Positions 6,857 to 14,988 of a DNA stretch of 30,734 nt are shown one piece after another. The notes beneath the pieces were generated by a model, which had not been told where the DNA came from, ran no database searches, and worked only from the letters and a program-made list of their open reading frames with translations. Source of the stretch: a virus; the IMG/VR virus record IMGVR_UViG_3300035145_004205, positions 1 through 30,734 of that record. One strand, written 5' to 3'. The position numbers were made by a program, and so were the translations under genes. How positions within the stretch are numbered: position 1 is the first letter of the stretch; each line of letters starts with the position of its first letter.

Positions 6857-7777
6857 TTACATATTATTTAAAAAGTCTTTTCGATATTTCATAAGAGCTT
6901 TTTCTTTGCACTTAGCCTCGAGCATTACGTCGACTGATTTACCGCAGCTATCAAATGGTTTATAATAATAATCTGAATGTGCTGCAGCTGATCTTGTTGT
7001 AGGATCTTCGAACTCTTTTTTTCCATTTGAATGGTGGCATGTTGGCCGAATAGTTGATGGCCATGAATCGAAAGCCATATCAAAAGACTCGTCATAAGGT
7101 GCATCTTGTGGACCTAAGGTAAAGTGGTGTGCGTCAAAAACAATAGGAACCTTAGAAACTTTATAAATATTTTCGTATAGGAACTTTGAGCTAAACATTG
7201 AAGCTTTGTCATCGTTTTCTACTGTAAGTCTTGATTGAACTGAAGTGGAGAGCCTTTTAAAGTTTTTATTAAAGTTATCAGCAGCAAGTTGTAGATTACC
7301 TCCACACGTTGAACCTAAATGGATATTGATTTTTGACCAGTGGTCTTGGTCTAATCCCATAAGATCAAACAACTTGCCATGTATTTCTAAGTCTTTGATA
7401 CAATTGTCAACAACATAATCTTTTTCTGATGCAAGGCAGTTAAATTGTCCTGGGTGAAATGAAACTCTCTGCCTAATAACTTTAGTATAATCACCTGCCA
7501 TTTTTAGATAATGTTTTATTTCTTCATAATCAGGCAAATCATGAAGCTCGTACTCAGATGCCCAAGGAGCAATCTCTGACGAGATCCTAAAAACTTTAAT
7601 GTTGTTTTTATAATTCCAATTAAATATAGGCATCAAGTCTTTTACGTTTTGCAATACCAACTGCGAAACGTAAGGCAGACCTTTTGATAAAAAGGTAGCT
7701 TTGCGCATCGTTCTAGAATTGAATATACCTTTTTCTCGTAACTCCATATTAATGCATGCATATCCAAATCTATTCAT
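6857..7777 (-). CDS. uvdE-like: UV DNA damage endonuclease (UvdE/UvsE family)
   Basis: A 306-residue TIM-barrel endonuclease that nicks DNA 5' of UV photoproducts. Family landmarks are in order: an N-terminal GYACINMEL strand, FRISSEIAPWAS, RVSFHPGQFN, the metal-binding NIHLGSTCGG, LTVENDD, VFDAHHFT, and the C-terminal DVMLEAKCKEKAL. Length matches the family. It gives light-exposed phage DNA a photoproduct repair route separate from T4 DenV. It is transcribed away from the packaged-protein island, with a divergent 91-base region between. A GTGTAA promoter-like site and an AAAAAAGGA Shine-Dalgarno precede the ATG at 7777. Confidence 0.9.
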   Translation of the reverse strand: MNRFGYACINMELREKGIFNSRTMRKATFLSKGLPYVSQLVLQNVKDLMPIFNWNYKNNIKVFRISSEIAPWASEYELHDLPDYEEIKHYLKMAGDYTKVIRQRVSFHPGQFNCLASEKDYVVDNCIKDLEIHGKLFDLMGLDQDHWSKINIHLGSTCGGNLQLAADNFNKNFKRLSTSVQSRLTVENDDKASMFSSKFLYENIYKVSKVPIVFDAHHFTLGPQDAPYDESFDMAFDSWPSTIRPTCHHSNGKKEFEDPTTRSAAAHSDYYYKPFDSCGKSVDVMLEAKCKEKALMKYRKDFLNNM

Positions 7778-7800
7778 ATTATTATCCTTTTTTATTATAT

Positions 7801-7830
7801 TTTATATAATAATATTCATATTTATTACAC
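7801..7830 (-). promoter_or_regulatory. GTGTAA-18-TATAAA promoter of uvdE-like gene
   Basis: Minus strand: GTGTAA (7825-7830), 18-base spacer, TATAAA (7801-7806), 24 bases before the ATG at 7777. It lies in the 91-base divergent region shared with the plus-strand ART gene. No GTGTAA copy faces the plus strand here, so the ART gene probably uses a different, perhaps late, promoter. Confidence 0.6.
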
Positions 7831-7868
7831 AAATACACGATAAAATTACAACGAGGGTTTGTAAACAT

Positions 7869-10670
7869 ATGAAAAACAATATAAGATGGTTATTAACAGA
7901 AGCAAAAATATCAAATATTGATCCTAACAAAATAAACTTTATAGATGGAAAGTTAATATGTTATCACTTAACATCAAAACAAAAGTGGATAGATAATAGC
8001 GAGATTGTAAGATTAATGGATTCGCCTTTTCCACCTGCAGACAAGGAAATTCTACCTACAGACAATAGAGCACAAAGAATTTTAAAAAAAATATCTAATG
8101 ACAAAAAAAACGTAAGACCTAAAGAATGGGAAATAGAAGAGTTTGTTATTACTGATATGATGGAAGATCCTTATACAAACACTAGCGGCTTTACTGCAGG
8201 TGGCGGTGACTACCATGGCAAAGGCCTCTACACTTGTTATAAGTTTAATCCTAAAATTGCAAGTAATTATGGTAACATATGTTTAGTATTTGAAATAGAT
8301 ATAAGTAACTTCTTAATAACTTTCGAAGACTTAGCAAAACAAGTTCATGGTGAAAACTGGAGAATCAAAGACCAGTTGGTAAAGCTCTATCAGTTAGAAG
8401 AAAGAAGTCCTGAAAGTATTGAAAAGTATAAGCAATTTTTGTCTGGAATACCTGACAGTGATTTGCAAATGGGAACTTCAGTTCAAGATCTTTCTACTAG
8501 AACAGCGCATATAAGTTTAAGATTACTTCGTGAATTTACAAAACAAAATATAACGTGTTTTTACGATGGCGTTGTACTATTTGGATCTGGAGATGGTCCT
8601 GTTTGCGTTTCTTTTTTGCCAAAATATGATGCTAAATTAATTGGACTAGGAAGAGTTAACAAGGTTAAACCTGAGATTGTTGACTGGTATGATAGCCTTG
8701 ACGATTTTCTTGGTGGACGTGCAAAGCTAAAGCAAGACTTTGAAACTCTAAACGACATCGCCATAGAAATTACAGATCCTGATGAAAAAGAAGAAATGAA
8801 GTCGAAAGATCGCTTGCCTTTTGATATGGAATATATAGAAATTTCAAAATTTTTCAACTCATACTATAATGCAAGTGATAAAAAACTAAGTGCTATTAAT
8901 GAACTATTTGACCTTTATGACAAAACAAAATCATCAAATGATCAATCAAAGCTTGAATTTTTCTTAAAGACTTTTAAAATGTCTAAATATTCAACTGACG
9001 TTGAATTAATTAAGCATCCAAGATTCAGTGAAATAAGTGACGAAGTTATTAAGTTTTACAATAGTAAGGCTTGGGACATGAGTATATACTATTATTCTGG
9101 CATACTAAATGTTTGTAGTCAATACAATATAAAAGTTTCTGAATTTTTCTTAGAAAATGCAATTAACGAATGTTTAAATGAAAAAATATTTAGAGCGAAA
9201 CAAGGATATGCAGTAGTACATTTTAACAAATTCCTTAATTCGTATCTAGAGAAAAACGGAGGCAGTGCCTATGTCCGTAGTATTTTACAAGACAAGTTAT
9301 ATGAAGTTGAGCCTGCCATAGCTGTTACATCAAACAGCGCTGAAAGAATTGTAGATGCTTATAACAATGGAGATAAACGTAACAAAAACAAAATACTTGA
9401 TTTAATATCACAAGACTTAGATAAAGTTGGAGGACAACGAAATTGGGGAAGAATTTCTTCTGATAAGTTTGATACTGCTAACGAAATATTAGAAAGAATA
9501 GTAGAAGCTATTTCTAAAAGCCCAAGCAATGATCATGAAATAGAATTTATCAAGTATTTAAGAGATGACTTGCCTTATACAGATTACTTCTCTAATATAA
9601 TAGACGAGTTCTTAGCTGAAGCTTTTGTTAATAATATTGCTGAAATTAAATCAATGAGTCCTAAGAGTCTATTTGTAAATACTTTAAATTATATTAAAAG
9701 AAAGCTAGGTGAATCTCATCCTAAAGTATTGCAAGCAAAAGAATTTATTGCGGAAGATGCTGCTAACGCAGGAAGAGACATTGAAGACTTTATTGAAAAA
9801 CTAAACTTAGGTAAAGTAACAAATTCACAACTTAAGTTAATGTTTAGAAGACTGCAAGAAGACTTACCTTATATTTCATATATTAGCGGAAAAACAAAAG
9901 ACTGGTTTAAAACATTTGTTAATGCTGTTATAAACAATATTACTATCAAAAACTTTAAAGTTTTAGGAAAATCAGAAACATATTTTCTTTTAGCTATTAT
10001 ATTAGGACAAGATATTATATTGTCTAGAGATGAACAGATTTCTTTTACAAATAAATTTGGTAAGTCTGACTATAACAGTAAAAATCTCATTGCCAATTAT
10101 AGGCACATTGATCCAGACGTTTTTATTAATCTAATCGGTCCAGACCTTAAAGCAGGCGGGATGGGTCCAGGTTTGACGTTTAAAGGCTTTGAATACACAC
10201 CTAATATTTATAGACTCTTGTATAATCACAGAAAAATTGTAGATCTTTTTTGCGACGTAGCTCGACCAGGATTGATGAAAATGATTATAGGCAACCTTAA
10301 CGACGAGCTTATGGGTCATCCTAATCCACAACATACTTGGGGTCAAAGTGGTTTTCTAAAAGGATCGTCTGTAAGCTACCACTTTGATACACTTCCTTAT
10401 ATACATGATACTAGTGAAAAAATAAAAATATCAGAAGCAGTCAACATGGATGACATTGCTTGGTTTGAATACTTTATTAGCAAAGCCAAAAAAGCACCAA
10501 AAAGAGGTGTTGCTGGAGTTATCGCTACACTTGAAATGAATCTTAATGACAAAAAATCAAAAATGCAACCGACAACATCTACTCAGACAAGTGATGATTT
10601 AGATCCTCAATTAGATTTAAGTCATAGAAAAATCGTAGGCAGTTCTCTTAAAGAAGTTTATAATTTTTAA
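7869..10670 (+). CDS. ADP-ribosyltransferase-like protein with capsid-targeting leader
   Basis: A 933-residue protein. The frame stays open upstream, but the start at 7869 is chosen because ACGAGGG lies just before it and because it yields a leader MKNNIRWLLTE|A like the neighbours. Residues 30-150 carry ADP-ribosyltransferase features of the H-Y class: CYHLTS (H33), then GDYHGKGLYTCYKFNPKIAS (113-132; Tyr121 in GKGLY) and NYGNICLVFEI, close to the PARP/diphtheria-toxin pattern G-x-G-[IL]-Y followed by S..Y. I could not assign the third catalytic acid. About 650 helical residues of unknown role follow. T4 Alt is the precedent: a packaged, injected ART that modifies host proteins. The same job is inferred here. 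Confidence 0.7.
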   Translation: MKNNIRWLLTEAKISNIDPNKINFIDGKLICYHLTSKQKWIDNSEIVRLMDSPFPPADKEILPTDNRAQRILKKISNDKKNVRPKEWEIEEFVITDMMEDPYTNTSGFTAGGGDYHGKGLYTCYKFNPKIASNYGNICLVFEIDISNFLITFEDLAKQVHGENWRIKDQLVKLYQLEERSPESIEKYKQFLSGIPDSDLQMGTSVQDLSTRTAHISLRLLREFTKQNITCFYDGVVLFGSGDGPVCVSFLPKYDAKLIGLGRVNKVKPEIVDWYDSLDDFLGGRAKLKQDFETLNDIAIEITDPDEKEEMKSKDRLPFDMEYIEISKFFNSYYNASDKKLSAINELFDLYDKTKSSNDQSKLEFFLKTFKMSKYSTDVELIKHPRFSEISDEVIKFYNSKAWDMSIYYYSGILNVCSQYNIKVSEFFLENAINECLNEKIFRAKQGYAVVHFNKFLNSYLEKNGGSAYVRSILQDKLYEVEPAIAVTSNSAERIVDAYNNGDKRNKNKILDLISQDLDKVGGQRNWGRISSDKFDTANEILERIVEAISKSPSNDHEIEFIKYLRDDLPYTDYFSNIIDEFLAEAFVNNIAEIKSMSPKSLFVNTLNYIKRKLGESHPKVLQAKEFIAEDAANAGRDIEDFIEKLNLGKVTNSQLKLMFRRLQEDLPYISYISGKTKDWFKTFVNAVINNITIKNFKVLGKSETYFLLAIILGQDIILSRDEQISFTNKFGKSDYNSKNLIANYRHIDPDVFINLIGPDLKAGGMGPGLTFKGFEYTPNIYRLLYNHRKIVDLFCDVARPGLMKMIIGNLNDELMGHPNPQHTWGQSGFLKGSSVSYHFDTLPYIHDTSEKIKISEAVNMDDIAWFEYFISKAKKAPKRGVAGVIATLEMNLNDKKSKMQPTTSTQTSDDLDPQLDLSHRKIVGSSLKEVYNF

Positions 10671-10679
10671 GGTAAAATT

Positions 10680-10964
10680 ATGTTGCCGTTTAGAGAAAAG
10701 ATAATCGAAGAAACAGAAACATATATACTCGTCCAGCGCAACTTCATGTCAGACGTGTCTGGTGATGAATTAAACTGGCATATGGACAAAGAAGATCGAG
10801 AAGTCTTTGTTGTTGAAGGTGACGGATGGTATTTGCAAATAGAAAATGAGCTGCCTCAAATGATGCAGAAAGAATCTTTATTTAAAATACCTAAAGAAAT
10901 ATGGCATCGAATAATTAATAGAAACGGAACAAATTTAATAATCAACGTGAGAAAATATAAATGA
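10680..10964 (+). CDS. Small single-domain cupin
   Basis: A 94-residue protein whose centre reads as a cupin barrel: ELNWHMDKEDREVFVVEGDGWY (about 30-51, similar to cupin motif 1, G..H.H....E.) and IPKEIWHRIINRNGTNLIINV (about 70-90, motif 2, with W-H). Potential metal ligands are H34, E38 or D39, and H76. It has no capsid-targeting leader although both neighbours do. It follows the ART gene by nine bases and its stop overlaps the next start (ATGA), so it is translated with them. Substrate and enzyme activity cannot be judged; it may be a small stabilising or regulatory protein of the same late transcript. Confidence 0.65.
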   Translation: MLPFREKIIEETETYILVQRNFMSDVSGDELNWHMDKEDREVFVVEGDGWYLQIENELPQMMQKESLFKIPKEIWHRIINRNGTNLIINVRKYK

Positions 10965-12712
10965 ACTTGTTATTAAAACAATATATTAAAAATTATTTAT
11001 TAGAAGCTGCATCAACTGCAATTGCGATGCCAGCAAGCTCTATCGGTGGAGAATTTCAACACAACTTAGGTGCATCATATCAAAACGATATGACTTCTTT
11101 GAATGATGAAGAATCACTTTTAAAAGTTTTAGAAAATGTCGGTAATAATTGCTTTATTTCTTTTGTAGACAAATACGACGAAAACATACCAAGGTTAGAA
11201 ATAAATCCTGACGTTTCTTACGACACACCTCACGGAAATTATGCTTACCCTCTTACAATTAAAAGTCTTAAAGATATTATAGAAAAGTCAAGAATTGGAG
11301 GTACATCTTTTGCATTAAATAGACCTTATTTTCATATGTTTAAAAAGTCTAATAATGTTAACGCAATAAACTTAGAAAAAGATGGAAGTAACAATTATTC
11401 AGGAGACTTTAGAAAAGACTTGAAAACAATTGTACATACATCTATTATATTTAAAGCAGCAAAATTTTTAGAATCAAATGAGTTTGTAGATATGTCTGAT
11501 TTGACTGCTAATTATAAATCCCAAGCAATATTTTTTGCGAAAAATCGAATTGGAAGGAAAATTAAAGCTAATAGTAATAATAACATTAATGACAATAGGG
11601 CATTCAATAAAACTTTGTTAGATCTTTTAGCGCAATTATGTAGATTATACCAACTTAATAATAATCAATTTCCAATTAATGAAACTAAAATTATTGTAGA
11701 CTTCATTAGTAAACAAATTTATGATAGGGCAAATTCTAAAAACAATATATTTTTTAATAAAAAGACAAACAAGGCTTTATCTGATTTTCATATTCTTTAT
11801 TATGGATGTTGGTTACTTTCTACTTTATTAACTGAGGAATCTTATTCTGACTTTCCTTCTGATAATGATAATCGCATCATGGGTCCTGTTTTTACTATGC
11901 TTTTAAATTCTATAGATATTGATTTTATAAATGATAAAGGCTCACAAACTATTCACAAAAATGAACCTATACAAGCTGTTTATTTAAATTCGTCAAAAGA
12001 AGAAAATATTGTTTTAATTGGAACTTTTAATAATATATTTAGCACAAAAAAAATTAATTCCATTGATGATCTATTTAATGCATATCACGAATCAAGTTCT
12101 AACTCAAACAAGGGCGTTACAATGAACAAAGTAGTTGATATGATTGAAAAAAATCCACAACTTGGTGATCTTTTTGGAACTGAACTTTTTGATGATGTTA
12201 AATTAGAAAATTCCTTAGAATATCTAAGAGAAAAAGCATGGCAAGATTTAACTAAAAAACAATTAAAGATTGCAAAGTTTAAACAATTTCATTTAGCAAA
12301 TAAAATAATAAGACTAAACATATACCAACAATCTCAAAATACTTCTAACCCAGGATTAATAATATTTGATATTGGAATTAAAAAAAGCTTTAAAAATGCA
12401 GATATAAACCAACAGCTTTTAATGATACATGAAGACCTACCAAAAATAGTTCAGATCGAAGATTCACTCACTTATCTTCAAGTATTTTTGTCAAAATATC
12501 AGAAAAAAAACGTATATCACATTTTTGGTATGAATGCTTTATCAAACATGACAGAAACGCTTGATAAAATACAAGATTATGCAGCAAGCATTGAAATTGA
12601 AAGCGAAGAAGTTAAAAAGCAAGTTATGTCACTTCAGATGTTTATTTACATAGTTCAGGACATTATAAATCTCGCTTATATAGCTCATGAAAGTACACTA
12701 CATGACAGTTAG
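10961..12712 (+). CDS. 583-aa putative internal head protein
   Basis: The protein opens with MNLLLKQYIKNYLLE|A, a basic amphipathic leader ending in a T4-like prohead-protease site (L-x-E before A). Behind it comes a short linker rich in A, S and G, then a segment around residues 70-110 with NPDVSYDTPHGNYAYPLT that I associate only vaguely with conserved phage proteins, and a long AT-rich helical body containing many N, K, I and D. No catalytic motif is visible. Its position between the ART-like protein and the histone-like proteins, with the same leader, suggests a packaged protein of unknown function. Confidence 0.65.
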   Translation: MNLLLKQYIKNYLLEAASTAIAMPASSIGGEFQHNLGASYQNDMTSLNDEESLLKVLENVGNNCFISFVDKYDENIPRLEINPDVSYDTPHGNYAYPLTIKSLKDIIEKSRIGGTSFALNRPYFHMFKKSNNVNAINLEKDGSNNYSGDFRKDLKTIVHTSIIFKAAKFLESNEFVDMSDLTANYKSQAIFFAKNRIGRKIKANSNNNINDNRAFNKTLLDLLAQLCRLYQLNNNQFPINETKIIVDFISKQIYDRANSKNNIFFNKKTNKALSDFHILYYGCWLLSTLLTEESYSDFPSDNDNRIMGPVFTMLLNSIDIDFINDKGSQTIHKNEPIQAVYLNSSKEENIVLIGTFNNIFSTKKINSIDDLFNAYHESSSNSNKGVTMNKVVDMIEKNPQLGDLFGTELFDDVKLENSLEYLREKAWQDLTKKQLKIAKFKQFHLANKIIRLNIYQQSQNTSNPGLIIFDIGIKKSFKNADINQQLLMIHEDLPKIVQIEDSLTYLQVFLSKYQKKNVYHIFGMNALSNMTETLDKIQDYAASIEIESEEVKKQVMSLQMFIYIVQDIINLAYIAHESTLHDS

Positions 12713-12720
12713 GAATTATT

Positions 12721-12996
12721 ATGAATTATGATTTAATATTAAAAGAATTTATAAGAGAAACTTTACTAGATGAGGCTAGAAAAAAAAGAAAGCGTAAAAA
12801 GAAAAAGCGTAAAAAGAAAAGGCCTGGCAGAAAAGAATACTATCAAGGTATAAACAGTAAAGGGAAAAAAGAAATGGCTCGCGAAATAAACAAATGTACA
12901 AAGCCTAAAAATGCGCCTAAAAACTGGAAGCCACCAAAATCTTGTTATGATAGTGAATGGGAAGCAGACAAAAAAAAGTATAGGACTAAAAAATGA
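12721..12996 (+). CDS. Highly basic 91-aa putative packaged DNA-binding protein
   Basis: The leader MNYDLILKEFIRETLLDE|A matches the capsid-targeting pattern. It is followed by an extreme Lys/Arg tract (residues 20-39), then EYYQGINSKGKKEMAREI, a segment with two Cys (CTKPKNAP...PKSC) and a basic tail. Protease cutting after LDE would release a mature protein that is almost entirely basic, well suited to neutralise packaged DNA. It overlaps the next gene by four bases (ATGA). Similar leaders and composition in the next protein suggest a functional pair. No enzyme motif seen. Confidence 0.7.
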   Translation: MNYDLILKEFIRETLLDEARKKRKRKKKKRKKKRPGRKEYYQGINSKGKKEMAREINKCTKPKNAPKNWKPPKSCYDSEWEADKKKYRTKK

Positions 12997-13364
12997 ATAA
13001 TCTTGTATTACTTGAAGAATTTATAAAAGAATCTTTATTGAACGAAGCTAAAAGAGGTAGAAAAAAAGGAAAGAAAAAGTCTGCTTCTAAAAAAAGATCT
13101 GCTAAAAAAGGCAAATCAAAGTCTGCTAGGCGAAAGTCTTCTGCAGGAGGATTATCAGCTGCTACAAAAGAAAAGTTAAAAAAACATGCTGATAAGAAAG
13201 GTTATACCGCAGCGTCAGTTTATGCTGAATATAGAGCAGGATTAGCTGCATGGGTTACTGGTCATCGCCCTGGAATACCTCAACATGCTTGGGCAATGGC
13301 AAGAGTTAAATCAGCAACACCCTCAAAGCCTTGGGCTAAAGTTAAAAAGAAAAAAGGCAAATAA
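12993..13364 (+). CDS. Histone H1-like basic 123-aa putative packaged protein
   Basis: The leader MNNLVLLEEFIKESLLNE|A is nearly the same as that of the preceding gene. Residues 20-52 are a K/S/R/A-rich low-complexity tract (KKKSASKKRSAKKGKSKSAR), like bacterial and phage histone-H1-like tails. A small folded part follows with KEKLKKHADKKGYTAASVYAEY and a conserved-looking GHRPGIPQHAWAMARV, then another Lys-rich tail. I infer a DNA-condensing internal head protein. The stop is followed one base later by the TTG start of the next gene. Confidence 0.7.
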   Translation: MNNLVLLEEFIKESLLNEAKRGRKKGKKKSASKKRSAKKGKSKSARRKSSAGGLSAATKEKLKKHADKKGYTAASVYAEYRAGLAAWVTGHRPGIPQHAWAMARVKSATPSKPWAKVKKKKGK

Positions 13365-13365
13365 A

Positions 13366-14013
13366 TTGAGAAATAATAAACTACTAAATGAAAACAAAAA
13401 CATACTTTCAGAAGGATTACGTTTTCATCTGATTGAAGAAATTGGAATAGATAACAATATATATAGACCTGGATCTTCTAAATACTTTGATTTATTTAGA
13501 GAGGTTAGGGACTTAAGCCACATGGGTTTATATGAATTAAACTCAGTAGAAAAATATTTCATTACCGAAACTGATATTGGTGAGTGGGAATTTTATAATG
13601 GAAAACTAGTTCCATTAGACTATCCAATCTTAGAAGGCGACGAATCTTTAAAAGCAAGTATTCCTTTAGAAGTATTAGAAGAAAAACGTAAAAGAAAAAC
13701 GTCTAAAAAAAGCAAGTCTAAAGGTGGAAGTATGTACCAAGGTAGAAAAGTACAGCTTAACAAACCTAAAAAAGGTGGATCCAAAAAGTATTATGTTTAT
13801 GTTAAAAATCCTAAAACAGGAAACGTCAAGAAAGTTTCTTGGGGTGCTAAAGGAATGTCTGTAGGCATTAGTGATCCTAAAAGAAGAAAATCATTTGCAG
13901 CTCGACATCGATGCCATTTAACTAAAGACAAAACAACAGCTAGTTATTGGGCATGCAGAACAGGTCGTTATCCACATTTAACTGGTTCAAAAAAGAAATA
14001 TACATGGTGGTAA
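13366..14013 (+). CDS. 215-aa basic putative packaged protein, TTG start
   Basis: The frame is open further upstream, overlapping the preceding gene, but no sensible start lies there. A TTG at 13366, one base after the previous stop, gives MRNNKLLNENKNILSE|G, again a leader with L-x-E before a small residue, so I place the start there. The middle contains EWEFYNGKLVPLDYPILE. The C-terminal 95 residues are basic, with KKYYVYVKNPKTGNVKKVSW, then KRRKSFAARHRC and SYWACRTG, a pattern with paired Cys and aromatics that I recall from conserved phage proteins of unknown function. It ends seven bases from the convergent minus-strand gene. Confidence 0.65.
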   Translation: MRNNKLLNENKNILSEGLRFHLIEEIGIDNNIYRPGSSKYFDLFREVRDLSHMGLYELNSVEKYFITETDIGEWEFYNGKLVPLDYPILEGDESLKASIPLEVLEEKRKRKTSKKSKSKGGSMYQGRKVQLNKPKKGGSKKYYVYVKNPKTGNVKKVSWGAKGMSVGISDPKRRKSFAARHRCHLTKDKTTASYWACRTGRYPHLTGSKKKYTWW

Positions 14014-14019
14014 TAACAA

Positions 14020-14553
14020 TTATTTTTTCTTTTTCTTTTTAGGAAAACCTATTATAGTTCTATTGTTAAATCTTCTTGCTAGATATCCTCTTAACTGCTC
14101 TGTCATATCAAAATTACCAATTTTTTGAGAATCAGGTAAATCTTGTATTCGCTTAACTAACTCTTTAACAAAGTCTTCTTCTAGATCATTATCAACAATT
14201 TGAGAAACTTCGTCGTCTATATCAAAATTAGCTAAAAAATTATCTGGTCTATCTTCGTCTTTAACTTTATACAAAGATGTAATAAGATCAACAACATCTA
14301 ATGAACCGCCAAGAGGAGTAAAACCAAGCAAAGCTTTTCCTACTTCTAGACCTTTGCTAGTCTTACTAGAATCTGAAATTGTAATTAATATTGATTTAAG
14401 TTCTCCGTATGTAGAGTCTTTATTTAAACTTTTAATTTTCTTTGTTATCGGGTTAGCATCGTTAATTTTATTTTTTAAATATTCTATTTCATTTAATTTT
14501 CTTGTTTTGTGTATAGTTTCTCTTATGTATTTTTTTAACAATCTATTGCTCAT
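14020..14553 (-). CDS. 177-aa conserved phage protein with capsid-targeting-like leader
   Basis: Encoded on the opposite strand to its neighbours, yet with the same kind of leader: MSNRLLKKYIRETIHKTRK followed by LNE|IE. The body has a hydrophobic glycine-rich stretch GKALLGFTPLGGSLDVVDLI (about 76-95), an acidic section with DIDDEVSQIVDNDLEEDF, FDMTEQLRGYLARRF, and a terminal Lys tract. The GFTPLGGSLDVVDLI...DIDDEVS pattern is one I recall from T4-like marine phages as a conserved structural unknown. The hydrophobic stretch might interact with membrane during DNA entry, but that is speculative. It shares a 69-base divergent region with the nuclease gene at 14623. Confidence 0.65.
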   Translation of the reverse strand: MSNRLLKKYIRETIHKTRKLNEIEYLKNKINDANPITKKIKSLNKDSTYGELKSILITISDSSKTSKGLEVGKALLGFTPLGGSLDVVDLITSLYKVKDEDRPDNFLANFDIDDEVSQIVDNDLEEDFVKELVKRIQDLPDSQKIGNFDMTEQLRGYLARRFNNRTIIGFPKKKKKK

Positions 14554-14622
14554 GTTTAATGCCTTGTTTGGACTTTCTTGTATATTTACTATATATTTGT
14601 TTAATTCAAAAAAAGGTAAAAC

Positions 14623-14988
14623 ATGAAACCGTATTATTATATTGCTGAAGTTGTGTCTGTTTATGATGGCGATACTTGTACATGTGTTGTTGATTTAGGC
14701 TTTAAGACACAAGTTAGAATTAAAGTCAGAATGATTGGAATCGACACGCCAGAGATTAGAACAAAAGACAAAGACGAAAAAGAAAAAGGCTTAGCAACAC
14801 GTGATTGGCTACGTGAAAGAATTCTTGGCAAGAAAGTCCTATTACATACAAAAGAGCGTGGAAAGTTCGGTAGATGGCTTGGTATGATTTGGGAAATGGA
14901 AGAAGATAAACCTGAGTTCGAAAATAGTTATAATAAAAAATTAATAAACGAAGGTCTCGCCAAAGAATACTGGGGTGGTAAACGATGA
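14623..14988 (+). CDS. Staphylococcal-nuclease-like (TNase) endonuclease
   Basis: A 121-residue SNase-fold nuclease. Catalytic and metal-site motifs: VYDGDTCTC (residues 13-21), RMIGIDTPE (36-44, giving the first catalytic Arg, Asp and Glu) and ERGKFGRWLGMI (78-89, the second catalytic Arg at 84). The C-terminus NKKLINEGLAKEYWGG fits the family's final helix. Such enzymes cut DNA and RNA non-specifically with calcium. It lacks a signal peptide and a capsid leader, so it probably acts in the cytoplasm, perhaps in host DNA or RNA breakdown. An AAAAAAAGG Shine-Dalgarno precedes the ATG, and its stop overlaps the next start (ATGA), tying it to the 829-aa protein. Confidence 0.88.
   Translation: MKPYYYIAEVVSVYDGDTCTCVVDLGFKTQVRIKVRMIGIDTPEIRTKDKDEKEKGLATRDWLRERILGKKVLLHTKERGKFGRWLGMIWEMEEDKPEFENSYNKKLINEGLAKEYWGGKR

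Noticed and set aside
7701-7868. A longer start for the ART-like protein with a hydrophobic N-terminus
   Set aside because: The open frame runs back into the divergent promoter region and the uvdE gene. The Shine-Dalgarno (ACGAGGG) and the leader pattern support 7869; the upstream hydrophobic stretch comes from AT-rich intergenic sequence.
13285-13365. An ATG start at 13285 for the 215-aa gene
   Set aside because: It lies inside the preceding gene with no Shine-Dalgarno and would hide the leader; the TTG at 13366 fits the spacing and the leader pattern of the other members.
14006-14035. Rho-independent terminator between the convergent genes at 14013 and 14020
   Set aside because: The T/A-rich run belongs to the Lys codons at the end of the 177-aa gene; no GC stem precedes it.
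14554-14622. T4-type late promoter (TATAAATA) in the divergent region before the TNase gene
   Set aside because: Only loosely similar AT-rich strings such as TATATTTACTATATA are present, and no match is shared with the region at 7778-7868.
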